A DNA stretch of 64,000 nt from Rhodopirellula halodulae. GTDB lineage: Bacteria > Planctomycetota > Planctomycetia > Pirellulales > Pirellulaceae. A model generated the notes under the pieces. That model had not been told where the DNA came from. It did not search any database and saw only the letters and a program-made list of their open reading frames with translations. Made by a program: the position numbers and the translations under genes. Below, in pieces: positions 9,267-18,276 of the stretch; positions within the stretch are counted from its first letter, which is position 1; each line of letters opens with the position of its first letter. Where the stretch lies: contig NZ_JAJKFV010000011.1 in assembly GCF_020966775.1 (NCBI RefSeq), positions 423,023-487,022 on the forward strand. The letters are read 5' to 3'.

Positions 9267-9809
9267 TTAATTTTGCGAAAGCGATTCTGTGGCGGGGATC
9301 ACGAAGGTGATTTCCCCCAACTCTTCTTTGCCGGATGCGGACAGTTTTTGTGGCTTGTCCGAGGGCCAGGTGAATGGCAGTTCGATCAGTTCTCGACCGC
9401 CCACTTCACGAGACGCTTCCACCACAACGGAGTACTTTCCGGCGGATAAGCCCGAGAAGCGATTGTCCTGATCATCAAACGTCAGTTCGTGTTTTCCGGC
9501 CGGACGGGTGGCACCTGAAATCCCATCCACCGGCATTTGAAGCGAGCGTCCCGAACGTCGCCACCATTGACGAAGGTCCGGCAACCACTTGGTTCCTTCG
9601 CCTTCTCCGGAGCGTGTTTGCTGATACCAAACCGCAAGGTTCGCAACGCACTTGCGTTTCTCATCTTGGATCCACATCGCGACGTAGGGTCGGTGATATT
9701 CCGACACGCTCAATCGTGGAATTTCGACGGATGCTTGCCAATCTTCGGATCTGGCACGACCGACGCTGAACAAGGCAACGCCGACGATCAATAAAATGCG
9801 TTTCAACAT
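9267..9809 (-). CDS. DUF2271 periplasmic protein
   Basis: Exported protein of 180 residues from the ATG at 9809 ([21 protein letters not shown] as signal peptide). A TTG at 9866 would extend it but overlaps the PepSY gene. The mature part contains the DUF2271 pattern: [19 protein letters not shown], then [10 protein letters not shown], a W/R-rich [23 protein letters not shown] and a late beta region [24 protein letters not shown]2271 proteins almost always lie next to PepSY-associated membrane proteins in iron-responsive clusters. It follows PepSY by 31 bases, so the two are probably cotranscribed. Confidence 0.83.
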   Translation of the reverse strand: MLKRILLIVGVALFSVGRARSEDWQASVEIPRLSVSEYHRPYVAMWIQDEKRKCVANLAVWYQQTRSGEGEGTKWLPDLRQWWRRSGRSLQMPVDGISGATRPAGKHELTFDDQDNRFSGLSAGKYSVVVEASREVGGRELIELPFTWPSDKPQKLSASGKEELGEITFVIPATESLSQN

Positions 9810-9840
9810 AAGGAATGACACCAACAAGAAAACGAAACGA

Positions 9841-10497
9841 TCAATGAATGAACAATACAGCGACAAGAAACGGCAACAGCAGCCCTAAGCCCACCAACGG
9901 CCATGTCATCTTGCGACGCCGTGCGTGCTCCACCAGCAACAACAAGCCGGTGATGCAAAACACGAGCGTCGCGATGGCAAACAAATCCAAAAACCACTTC
10001 CACGCGGCTCCCGTGTTGCGGCCCTTGTGAAGATCATTGGCATAGGAAATCCATCCACGTTGAGTGGACTCGAATTCAAATTCACCGGTCTCGCGATCAA
10101 TCGCCAACCAAGCATCCGAACCCGGGCCCGGCATCGAAAGATAGATTTCAAACTCCGACCAATCGGCCTGTCGTCCACCGATGGATTTCCCGACTCGCTG
10201 ACTCAGCCAATCCGCCAACTCACGAGGCAATGGTGCTCGTTCCGTTTGCTCGGATGCGGCAAGTCGCTCGACCCATTCATCCGGCAACGTTTCAACCAAC
10301 GATTCGCGATCGGGTTCCGTTTCAATCTGGGAAGCATGATTGAGCGTGATTCCCGTGATCGCAAACCCCAACATACCAATCAAGCAAACCGCCGAACTGG
10401 TCCAGTGCCACAGCACCACCATCCGCAACATCGCGGAAGAAAAACCGCTCTTTCGGATGGTGGCCGTGCTGCTGGACGACGCGGATGACTGATTCAT
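9841..10497 (-). CDS. PepSY-associated transmembrane protein (siderophore-iron reductase type)
   Basis: Membrane protein of 218 residues with a cytoplasmic Ser-rich head, a first helix near residues 24-50 ([28 protein letters not shown]), a periplasmic PepSY-like domain including [21 protein letters not shown] and [14 protein letters not shown], and two C-terminal helices. Histidines in HWTSS, LNH and DLHKG are typical of the PepSY-TM / FoxB-type inner-membrane reductases that release iron from siderophores. It is the first gene of the four-gene cluster. The upstream DUF1559 gene on the same strand ends only 21 bases before, so no room exists for a full separate promoter in that gap. Confidence 0.83.
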   Translation of the reverse strand: MNQSSASSSSTATIRKSGFSSAMLRMVVLWHWTSSAVCLIGMLGFAITGITLNHASQIETEPDRESLVETLPDEWVERLAASEQTERAPLPRELADWLSQRVGKSIGGRQADWSEFEIYLSMPGPGSDAWLAIDRETGEFEFESTQRGWISYANDLHKGRNTGAAWKWFLDLFAIATLVFCITGLLLLVEHARRRKMTWPLVGLGLLLPFLVAVLFIH

Positions 10498-10518
10498 ACG
10501 AAACGTTGGTTGTTGGGA

Positions 10519-11619
10519 CTATCGATCAGACGCAATCGTCTCGACCTCACGTCCCATTCGGGTCCAACTGGCGTACCAGATTTCTTGGTTCACGGAGTCA
10601 GTCACGTTTTGCACGCTGCCGTCCGCCAACAACACCTTCACCAATCCGGTGTGATAGCTACGCGGTCCGGTGATTTTCGCGGACCGGAAACTCAAATCGG
10701 GAATCTGGCTGTTCGGCGTGAGGTAGCCGTTCATGACCGCGCCGTCTGGCACCGAACCTCGCAGCCAGTAGTGATTGCGGCTGCCGTCCCAGGAGTTCGT
10801 GACGGCTTCGACCGGTGGGTATTCGCTGCGCTGAGCGGCTTCGAGAACAGTCGTCGCGATGGAGCTGACGGACGCGCGGTAACCTCGAAGATCGGGCTTG
10901 GGGTCGACGGTTGCGATGTCAATTCCGGAACCGATCGTCGTCTCCGCGAACAAGATCGTGTTGGAGGTGCCATCCAGGATGTCGCGAAATTTCAGCTTGG
11001 CGTTGACCCAACACATCCCATCCGAAGGCGTTCCATTTCCGGGGTGAAAGACACCGTCCTGGCCGCTGCCTTGGTTCATCGAATAACTGGTGCCGGCAAT
11101 TTGAATGCTATCACCCGATGGCATCGTCAGGCTATGCAGTTCCGCACCAACATCGCTGGGGCACTCATAGGTGGGGACCCGAGTCGCCGCAGCCTCACGC
11201 AGTTCCACCGGCAAATCGTGCCGAGCAGGGTGGCCCATAGGGATACTGAAATCGATCAAGTCCTGCAGTTGAGCTTGCTCGAGAAAGGGCAGAATCTTGG
11301 CTTGCGGCGAAAAGTCGTTGGGATAATTCGGGCCGCTGAAACCGTTGTTAGGAAACGCTTCGGCATAGGTCGATGCGTAGTTGTGAACGGCCAACCCGAT
11401 CTGCTTCATGTTGTTGCTGCACTGCATCGAGCGAGCCGCCTCGCGAGCGGCCTGGACGGCGGGTAGCAAGAGCCCGACCAAGACCCCGATGATCGCGATG
11501 ACAACCAACAATTCGACCAAGGTGAATGCACGCTTGGACGCGGACGACTTCGGGGATGGCACCATCAACGTGGGATGGGCGGGGGTGTTGTGCGAGCCAG
11601 CTTGGATGGCAAAACGCAT
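10519..11619 (-). CDS. DUF1559 protein with prepilin-type N-terminus
   Basis: Protein of 366 residues. The start at 11619 is supported by a strong AGGAG Shine-Dalgarno eight to ten bases upstream; the ATG at 11565 would give a shorter leader. A type IV pilin-like segment (R-AFTLVELLVVIAIIGVLVGLLLP) anchors it, followed by the planctomycete H-motif region (AREAARSMQCSNNMKQIGLA) and the C-terminal H-x(9)-DG element (HTGLVKVLLADGSV). These proteins form a large paralogous family in planctomycetes; they are probably pseudopilin-like surface or periplasmic proteins, function unknown. Two more members are in this window (21405 and 50564). Confidence 0.88.
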   Translation of the reverse strand: MRFAIQAGSHNTPAHPTLMVPSPKSSASKRAFTLVELLVVIAIIGVLVGLLLPAVQAAREAARSMQCSNNMKQIGLAVHNYASTYAEAFPNNGFSGPNYPNDFSPQAKILPFLEQAQLQDLIDFSIPMGHPARHDLPVELREAAATRVPTYECPSDVGAELHSLTMPSGDSIQIAGTSYSMNQGSGQDGVFHPGNGTPSDGMCWVNAKLKFRDILDGTSNTILFAETTIGSGIDIATVDPKPDLRGYRASVSSIATTVLEAAQRSEYPPVEAVTNSWDGSRNHYWLRGSVPDGAVMNGYLTPNSQIPDLSFRSAKITGPRSYHTGLVKVLLADGSVQNVTDSVNQEIWYASWTRMGREVETIASDR

Positions 11620-12221
11620 CGGTTACTCCTAAAAGTAGCGTATCGATTAACGAATTCGCTCCGACGGTTGGCTGGCTGAGGAACAAGGTCCGTCGCTGGC
11701 TAGGTCAAAGACTGAGTTGTGAAAAAGAGGCTCCTGCACCGTGCGGGAACCAAACGTCAACGTGTTTTCATTGACGGCGTGGTTGAGATTGCAAGCGATG
11801 CGTCATCGCTCGAGTTGTGTTCATGGTTGATGGCAGCTCATCTGGATCTTTCGATCTTTGTGAGTCCAGTCACGATGCGACACAAGGACGTTGTTCGCGG
11901 ATGCCAGAGCGGCGAAAGGCAGGACGCAAATCGGGGTGAGAGATTCCGCCAGCGGAATCGCATTGAATCAAGCATCGACTACTCCAGCGAAAGGGCAAAC
12001 ATGAGGACGGACCGACCCATCGACAGCCGCGGCAAACAAGGCCGGGAAATCGAGGAGCAATACGAACGTGGCTTGCTAGAGGAATTCAAACCTCTCGGCT
12101 GGCTGCGTCGAAAAACCTGCTACTGCGAGTCATTCGCAATATAGTGCTGACTTCACCGGTCTCAATCAAGGGGTAAAACGAGTTCAAATATGAATTTTGA
12201 GCCCTGGCGGGTTCCTGACGG
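11620..12221. other. 600-base region without a convincing gene
   Basis: Lies between the starts/ends of two minus-strand genes. It must contain the promoter and leader of the DUF1559 gene at its left edge. A plus-strand frame at 11719-12144 begins with GTG and lacks any recognisable domain or ribosome site, so it is not called. The only clear structure is a palindrome at 11942-11959, listed separately. Confidence 0.5.
11942..11959. repeat. 18-base palindrome
   Basis: GATTCCGC-CA-GCGGAATC: two perfect 8-base arms with a two-base centre, standing alone in a gene-free region. It could be an operator, a dispersed repeat unit or the remnant of a hairpin; no T-run follows on either strand, so a terminator is less likely. 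Confidence 0.5.
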
Positions 12222-13013
12222 TTATCCGACCGTTTCGGCGAGTTTGGCGGCCACTCCAGTCAGAATTTCTTGGTATTTCGCGGCTAAGGACTGTGCGTCG
12301 CCGCAGATTTGGGTCGGGAATTGGTCGACGATCGCCCCATCTTTTAGCACCACCACCGAGTCCGCCCAGATCGCGACGGATGGTTCGTGGGTGACCATCA
12401 CGATGGTTCGTTTTTGCTGATCACAGAGCGTTCGCAGCAGGCGGCAGATCGATTCGCCGGTCGCCGAATCCAAACTTCCCGTCGGCTCATCCGCGAAAAC
12501 GATGGCGGGATCGGTGATCAAGGAACGGGCGATCGCCACACGTTGCTGCTCGCCGCTACTGAGTGCGTCGGGCAAATGGTGCAGACGATCAGCGATCCCA
12601 AGCTGCTCGGCAAGTTCTCTGAGCACATCTTCGCTTTCCAAAGACCGACCGGCCGCGTAAAGCGGAAACAGAATGTTGTCACGGGCGGACAGAGACGACA
12701 CCAAATTGAATGCCTGGAACACCAAACCAATGCGGCTTCGGCGGAAACAGGTCAGTTGCTGATCCGACAAACTCGCAATGCTTTGGCCATCGACCTGCAC
12801 CTCGCCGGAACTGGGGCGTGTCAACCCGCTCATCAAGTGCAACAGCGTGCTCTTGCCTGAGCCACTGGCACCCATCACGGCAACAAACCGGCCTCGAGGG
12901 ACATCCAGCGACACATTGCGCAGTGCATCCACACTTCGACTTCCTTGACGGTAAGTCTTTGACACAGATGCAACGCTTGCAGCCGAAATCGAATCGGGTT
13001 CGGAAGAAGTCAT
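12222..13013 (-). CDS. ABC transporter ATPase (LolD/MacB type)
   Basis: ATPase of 263 residues, start taken at the ATG at 13013 after which family similarity begins. All nucleotide-binding elements are intact: Walker [10 protein letters not shown] (about 48-56), Q-loop region [14 protein letters not shown], signature [14 protein letters not shown], Walker [13 protein letters not shown] and the switch histidine in MVTHEPS. Its closest class is the LolD/MacB/FtsE-like group that works with FtsX-domain permeases. A large FtsX permease lies nearby at 15287 on the opposite strand, a likely partner although not in the same operon. Substrate unknown. Confidence 0.9.
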   Translation of the reverse strand: MTSSEPDSISAASVASVSKTYRQGSRSVDALRNVSLDVPRGRFVAVMGASGSGKSTLLHLMSGLTRPSSGEVQVDGQSIASLSDQQLTCFRRSRIGLVFQAFNLVSSLSARDNILFPLYAAGRSLESEDVLRELAEQLGIADRLHHLPDALSSGEQQRVAIARSLITDPAIVFADEPTGSLDSATGESICRLLRTLCDQQKRTIVMVTHEPSVAIWADSVVVLKDGAIVDQFPTQICGDAQSLAAKYQEILTGVAAKLAETVG

Positions 13014-13354
13014 CAACAACAAATTTGATATTGAGAACGAAACAGTGAAGACAAATGACCATGGCATTGTTCTCTGACGAAGCCGTCTCGTCCTAAAGCA
13101 GCGGTCGTGCCACAAGCTCGCCACAGCCGGAAGTTCATCCCAAGCTTTCCCAAAACGCCCGTCTTTTTCGCGGTCGATTCCCCCCGTGATTCAACAAGCA
13201 TGCAGCAACGAAGGAGCTTGCCTTGCGTCTCGACGATGAAATGGCCATCGCCGCCGAATGAAATTCCATCGAGCTTGACGCCTTCCGCCAGGCGAACAGA
13301 ATCAGCCGGTGTTGTCACAATCTTCCCCCGTGAACCACTCCATGCTGCTAGGTC
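13014..13354. other. divergent intergenic region, no gene called
   Basis: A 341-base region between the ABC ATPase (minus) and the esterase (plus); it should hold both promoters. Overlapping short frames on both strands have no recognisable content. I see no clear operator. Confidence 0.4.
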
Positions 13355-15040
13355 ATGCTGCCAGACCATCCACTTCGTTGTCACGCCACACTTTGTTGCT
13401 TGCTCGGCTTCACGATCGTTTGTTCATTGAATGCAGTGGCCGGCACAGAGGAGTCGAAGCCAATCGTCCTCCGCGAAGGCATGCCTCATGAATCGCGACA
13501 CCCGGCGGACGAATCCACTGGAATCCCTGCTGCCACCCTTAAGACTCACTTTGCCTTGCCAGCATCCGCCACCACCGGAGCGTACGTGCGTGGGTCCATC
13601 CGTGGTGCAGGCAGTCTGGTTTGGTTGACCAATCCCAATGGCGAACCGATTCGGCAACTCGCTCGGGGAGAAGGCATCCTGCAAACATTTCACTTTGTGG
13701 TGGACGATCCGGCTTGTCGGCTGAGTGTTTCTGGACCGCCTTCGTCCGAGTACGCTCTGTCGGTTGATTCAATCATTCCGCTGTCGGATCAACGGCCACC
13801 ATCACCAAGTTTGCAAAGTCCACGTCTGGCGGAATTGCGATCGCATCTTCAACGAGGCAAATCCACCGACGCGTTTTGGCGTTCACTTCGTGATGGCGGC
13901 ACGCCACTGATCGAAGAACAAAACACTGACGGATCGCTTTCTGAACACGAGGTGCTGGTCACGTTCTTATATCGCGGTGCCAAACGGAACGTTCGTCTCT
14001 TTGGAGCTCCCTCGGGTGACCACGATGAATTGACACGACTCGGCGACAGCGACGTTTGGTACGGCAGCTATGTCGTCTCGAAGCAAGCTCGCATCGACTA
14101 CCGATTGGCACCGGATGTTCCCGTCTTTGATGCAGACTATCGCCAACGACGGCGAGCGATTCTGGCAACGGCCCAGCGTGACCCGCTGAACCCGAATCAC
14201 GAACCCGCCAATCCGACCGACATCTACGACGGCGTGTCCGTCGTGACTTTGCCCGATGCACCGTCATCACACTGGAGCCAAGCCTCGGCCTCCACGCCGA
14301 ATAACACTTTGCTAAAGGGTTCGGTGCAAACCATTCAAGTGCACAGCGACATTCTCAACAATGATCGCGAAGTTCACCTCTATCGTCCGGTGTCGTACCA
14401 ACCAAACGCCGCCGACAACGCAATGCTGATCGTTTTTGATGGCAACCGGTATCTCGAAGATGTCCGCCTTCCCACGATCTTGGACAACCTGATTGCGGCC
14501 AACAAAATCCCACCCACCGCGGCGGTGCTTGTGACAAACCCCGATCCCAAACAACGCGGTATCGAACTTCCTTGCAACGAGGATTTTGTCCGATTCCTGA
14601 CGGACGAATTGATGCCCGTCGTCCATGCCCGGTCGCTGCATGCCTCCCGCGAACGAACGGTTCTTGTGGGTGCGAGTTATGGCGGGTTGGCGTCGTCCTT
14701 TGCCGCATTGAAAGCTCCGGAAAAATTCGGCAACGTTCTCAGCCAATCGGGCTCGTATTGGTGGTCACCCGGAGGCGAATTCGGACGAAACGAATCAAGC
14801 GAACCCAACTGGTTGATCCGGCAATACGTGCAGTCGAAACGCCAGCCCGTGCGGTTTGTTCTGCAAGCGGGAACGTTTGAATTGCCAAGCAACATCCTTC
14901 CCGACAACCGCCACTTCCGAAACTGTTTGGAAGCGAAGGGCTACGACGTTCAGTACTCCGAGTTTGTCGGTGGGCACGGCTACTTCCATTGGCGCCACGC
15001 ACTTCCTGATGGATTGATGCGTGTTCTGCCGACACCGTAA
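13355..15040 (+). CDS. secreted enterochelin-esterase-like alpha/beta hydrolase
   Basis: Protein of 561 residues with a signal peptide (hydrophobic CCLLGFTIVCSLNAVAG). Residues about 30-140 form a beta domain, about 150-290 resemble the N-terminal domain of enterochelin esterase (DSDVWYGSYVV, RIDYRLAPD, RDPLNPNHEP), and about 320-560 are an esterase D/Fes-type hydrolase. The nucleophile is Ser441 in GASYGG; His541 in GGHGYFHWR is the likely catalytic histidine. It may hydrolyse catecholate siderophores or other esters outside the cytoplasm. Its position between an ABC ATPase and an FtsX permease, and close to the PepSY-flavodoxin cluster, supports an iron role, by inference. Confidence 0.82.
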   Translation: MLPDHPLRCHATLCCLLGFTIVCSLNAVAGTEESKPIVLREGMPHESRHPADESTGIPAATLKTHFALPASATTGAYVRGSIRGAGSLVWLTNPNGEPIRQLARGEGILQTFHFVVDDPACRLSVSGPPSSEYALSVDSIIPLSDQRPPSPSLQSPRLAELRSHLQRGKSTDAFWRSLRDGGTPLIEEQNTDGSLSEHEVLVTFLYRGAKRNVRLFGAPSGDHDELTRLGDSDVWYGSYVVSKQARIDYRLAPDVPVFDADYRQRRRAILATAQRDPLNPNHEPANPTDIYDGVSVVTLPDAPSSHWSQASASTPNNTLLKGSVQTIQVHSDILNNDREVHLYRPVSYQPNAADNAMLIVFDGNRYLEDVRLPTILDNLIAANKIPPTAAVLVTNPDPKQRGIELPCNEDFVRFLTDELMPVVHARSLHASRERTVLVGASYGGLASSFAALKAPEKFGNVLSQSGSYWWSPGGEFGRNESSEPNWLIRQYVQSKRQPVRFVLQAGTFELPSNILPDNRHFRNCLEAKGYDVQYSEFVGGHGYFHWRHALPDGLMRVLPTP

Positions 15041-15286
15041 ACCTCTCTCAACAATCCACGTCGTCGCGGCACGAGCAACCGAACCAGCGATGCGCAGACC
15101 ATCTTCGGCGGTGAAAAACCCGCCGCGAAAGTTTCGCCGAACTCGATCTTCGCGAATCGATCGCCGCAGAAAGACAACATTGAACGCTGTTTTGGCGGTT
15201 GGTCCACAGCTTGCATTGAGCGTCACACGATGACGTCCACGCATGGTTGCGTTTCACTCCTCCGCCCACTTGCGAACACTCTGTCC

Positions 15287-18229
15287 ATGAACCAGCTCCG
15301 CTTTCTTGCTCGCTTTGTCATTTCGCAAATGCGGCTCAATCCGGGGCGTGCCCTCATCACGATGCTTGGCATCGTCGCCTCCACCTGTGCGGTGATTTGG
15401 GTTGTCAGTGGATACGATGCCTTGGTTGGCCAGTTCGATGAGAACAGCAAAAAGTATTTGGGCCGATACGATTTGCTGATCGCTCCCAAATCTGGTCCCC
15501 CGGGATCCGAACCACGTTTCGTTCAACAGGACTTGATCGACGAATTGAAAGCCGATACCGGCGTGTTGGAGGTGAATCCCATTAGCCAGGCTCGCGTCAC
15601 GGTTCATCGCGTGGTGACAGAAGGCGAGATTGCCGACAAAGCACCCACTTCACTGGGCCTCGTCGTTGGTGCTCGACCGCCGGTCAATGGTGCGCCGCCC
15701 ATCGACCCCACGTTGATCAGCACGCCTGCCGCTGAATCACCCTACGAAGTCGTGGATGGTCGATGGCTCAGCGAAAGCCACCAAGCACGTGAGATCGTCG
15801 TCGGGGAACTCGTTGCAAAGGAGAAACAACTCAAGGTGGGTGACGAGCTGCGTCTCATCTCGCTTGCCAACGATGTGCGGCTAAGCGTGGTTGGAATTGT
15901 TGAGCAAGCTCCTCAAGCCCCGTCGCTTTCACAACGTGGGCGTGGTGGCCCGCCACGCGGTGGAAAGGGAGAACGGCTCAGCAAGGGACCGCCTGGAGAA
16001 CGTGCGACAAACCGACGAGCCGATCCAGCCGCGAAGGAAGACCTCTCGCCGAAAACCGTTCTGGGGATGCCCAAGAACTTCAGCGAAGGGATCGCTGCCA
16101 ACGCCATTTACGTTCGCCCGAATCTAGCTGCCGAAATCAACGGCTACGTTTCGCAACCAAACGTTTTGCAGATTGCCATCCGCGACACCATCGACGCGTC
16201 CGAGTTTGCTGACGTGTGGGCGTCACGCTTGGCCGAGCGACACCCTCCGATGCAGTTGATTGACTTCGATACGGTTCGGGAAGGCATGGAAACCACGCGC
16301 AGTGTTTCCAGCCAACGCTCGCAAGCTTGGGCGGCAACGGGCATGGCAACGCTGGCGGCCATCTTCATCATTTTCTCCACGCTCAGCATGGGAGTCAGCG
16401 AACGAACCCGAGAATTCGCGATGCTTCGCGCGGTGGCCATGACGAAAAAACAAATCGCCGCCATCATCACCATCGAAAGTATGTTGCTCGCGGTCATCGG
16501 TTGGGTCGGCGGCTTGGTTGCGGAATGGGGCGTCCTGTCGATTGGCCGTTGGTTCGTTCCGGGCTGGTTTACCGGCGATGCCGTCTTGGGCTGGGGATGT
16601 GTCATGCTCTCTGGGTTCACGGTTCTGATCGGCTCGCTGGCCGCTGCCTTCGTTCCGGCTTGGCGAGCCACGCGAATTGAACCATTGGCTGCCATGTCGA
16701 CGCGAATCCAACCGCCCCAGCGTCGAGCCTGGGTCCCCATGGCCGTCGGCGGTGCGTTGCTGTCCGCATTCACTCCGCTCGTCGTATTCGCCTTGCCCAT
16801 GTCCGACGAATGGCGAACTTGGATTTTCAGTTTCCTCGCCTACCCGGTCTTGCTGGTCGGCATGATTGGGTTGGCGCCCGCAATCATTGTGTTTTGTGAA
16901 CAAACCGTTGGACCATGGATCACGCGAGCACTGGGCATCGACACTCGTCTGATGAAAACGCAGCTTTCGACTCACCTGTGGCGGACGGCGGGTGCCACGC
17001 TGACGCTGTCCATCGGACTGGGGTTGTACGCCTCCACCCAGACCTGGGGCTATTCCATGTTAAGGCCTTTCACACCGGGCGATTGGCTGCCTGATGCCCT
17101 GGTGGCCTTTCACCCGGGAGGCGTCGATGAAGCGGGCATCGATCAAGTCCGTGAATTGGAGGGTGTCGATTCGCAACGCGTGATGCCGCTGGCGATCGAG
17201 CAGTCCCGGTTTGACTGGGGCGACGCGGATGCCCCTTCGCGGGTCACACGCGACAACGCGGTTCTGTTCGGAGTCGATCCGTCGTTCGCGTTTGGCAGTG
17301 ATGCTCCACTAGTCGACGTCGACTTTGTCCGAGGTGACCGTGAATCGGCGATGGAGGCGTTGCTGGATGGCGGAAGCTGCCTGATCTCAGAAGACTTCCA
17401 CATGAGTTCGGGGCTGGACGTTGGTGATGAGATGAGCTTCACGCCACCAACGGCTGAAAACGAGCAAGTCACCTATCGAGTTGCCGGCATCGTTTCGCTG
17501 CCCGGTTGGCATTGGGTCACCAAGTTTTCAGGCGTGCGACGACACTTTGTTCGAACCGCGACGATGGTGTTTGCAAACCGCAACGATGTGCAGCGAGATT
17601 TTCATCTTCCCAAAACAGAGTTCTTGTGGATGGACCTGCAACCGGGCGCGGACGTGGCCTCGGTGGAGTCCAGCCTGCAACCCATCGCCCAACGGGCTTC
17701 GGGGGAAACCTTTGTCGCCAGTGGGTTGGGCGACGTCAAAGCCTATCGTCCGTACGCCAGATTGACCGCTACCGAAACGGTTCGACAAGCCATTCGGATT
17801 CGCGCCGACGACATGATTTGGGGCATGAGCTATTTGCCGCTGATCACTCTCGCGATCATGTCGCTCGCAATCGCGAATACCGTGATTGCATCGGTTCGTT
17901 CCAGGACTCGTGAATTTGGCATCATGCGATCGATTGGCGTGACCCGCGGACAACTGGTGAGGCTGGTCATCACGGAAACCGTTTTGATCGGCCTTTCCGC
18001 CTGCGTGTTGAGTCTGGTCTTTGGGCTGATCGCAGGTTGGTGCGGTGTCGGCATGGCGCGGTACGGTGGATGGTTTGCCGGGCCACCTAATTTCGTCATC
18101 CCTTGGTCGCACCTGTCTCTCGGATTCGCGATGACGATTGGGTTGTGCTTGTTGGCCAGCGTTTGGCCCGCGTTTCGCATCGGCCGCATGGAACCGCTCA
18201 GCCTATTGCGTGCGGGGCGCGTTGGCTGA
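15287..18229 (+). CDS. large FtsX-type ABC permease
   Basis: Membrane protein of 980 residues from the ATG at 15287, which places a short basic head before the first helix; an in-frame ATG at 15230 would add 19 residues. About ten membrane helices are visible: one near residue 30, a block of FtsX helices around 365-460, further helices to about 590, and a C-terminal FtsX block (ITLAIMSLAIANTVIASV, LIGLSACVLSLVFGLIAGW). This is the two-FtsX-unit layout of YbbP/LolCE-like fusions. A Pro/Arg/Gly-rich insertion lies at about 210-250 in the first periplasmic domain. Probably partners the ABC ATPase at 12222-13013. Confidence 0.87.
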   Translation: MNQLRFLARFVISQMRLNPGRALITMLGIVASTCAVIWVVSGYDALVGQFDENSKKYLGRYDLLIAPKSGPPGSEPRFVQQDLIDELKADTGVLEVNPISQARVTVHRVVTEGEIADKAPTSLGLVVGARPPVNGAPPIDPTLISTPAAESPYEVVDGRWLSESHQAREIVVGELVAKEKQLKVGDELRLISLANDVRLSVVGIVEQAPQAPSLSQRGRGGPPRGGKGERLSKGPPGERATNRRADPAAKEDLSPKTVLGMPKNFSEGIAANAIYVRPNLAAEINGYVSQPNVLQIAIRDTIDASEFADVWASRLAERHPPMQLIDFDTVREGMETTRSVSSQRSQAWAATGMATLAAIFIIFSTLSMGVSERTREFAMLRAVAMTKKQIAAIITIESMLLAVIGWVGGLVAEWGVLSIGRWFVPGWFTGDAVLGWGCVMLSGFTVLIGSLAAAFVPAWRATRIEPLAAMSTRIQPPQRRAWVPMAVGGALLSAFTPLVVFALPMSDEWRTWIFSFLAYPVLLVGMIGLAPAIIVFCEQTVGPWITRALGIDTRLMKTQLSTHLWRTAGATLTLSIGLGLYASTQTWGYSMLRPFTPGDWLPDALVAFHPGGVDEAGIDQVRELEGVDSQRVMPLAIEQSRFDWGDADAPSRVTRDNAVLFGVDPSFAFGSDAPLVDVDFVRGDRESAMEALLDGGSCLISEDFHMSSGLDVGDEMSFTPPTAENEQVTYRVAGIVSLPGWHWVTKFSGVRRHFVRTATMVFANRNDVQRDFHLPKTEFLWMDLQPGADVASVESSLQPIAQRASGETFVASGLGDVKAYRPYARLTATETVRQAIRIRADDMIWGMSYLPLITLAIMSLAIANTVIASVRSRTREFGIMRSIGVTRGQLVRLVITETVLIGLSACVLSLVFGLIAGWCGVGMARYGGWFAGPPNFVIPWSHLSLGFAMTIGLCLLASVWPAFRIGRMEPLSLLRAGRVG

Positions 18230-18256
18230 GCGGATTGGCTGGCCGGATTGGCTGAC

Positions 18257-18276
18257 CAGCGACGTAGTGGTCGCTG
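18257..18276. terminator. hairpin between convergent genes
   Basis: CAGCGAC-GTAGTG-GTCGCTG: perfect 7-base stem with a 6-base loop, ending one base before the stop codon of the minus-strand response regulator and 27 bases after the permease stop. No T-run is present, so it is only a candidate bidirectional terminator. Three copies of TTGGCTG precede it (18219-18255). Confidence 0.5.

Noticed and set aside
10510-11466. 318-codon plus-strand frame
   Set aside because: Antisense shadow of the DUF1559 gene at 10519-11619.
11719-12144. 141-codon plus-strand frame in the 600-base gap
   Set aside because: GTG start without ribosome site, no domain, Arg-rich odd composition.
13013-13384. 123-codon minus-strand frame before the ABC ATPase
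   Set aside because: Covers the divergent promoter region and the esterase start; no recognisable content.
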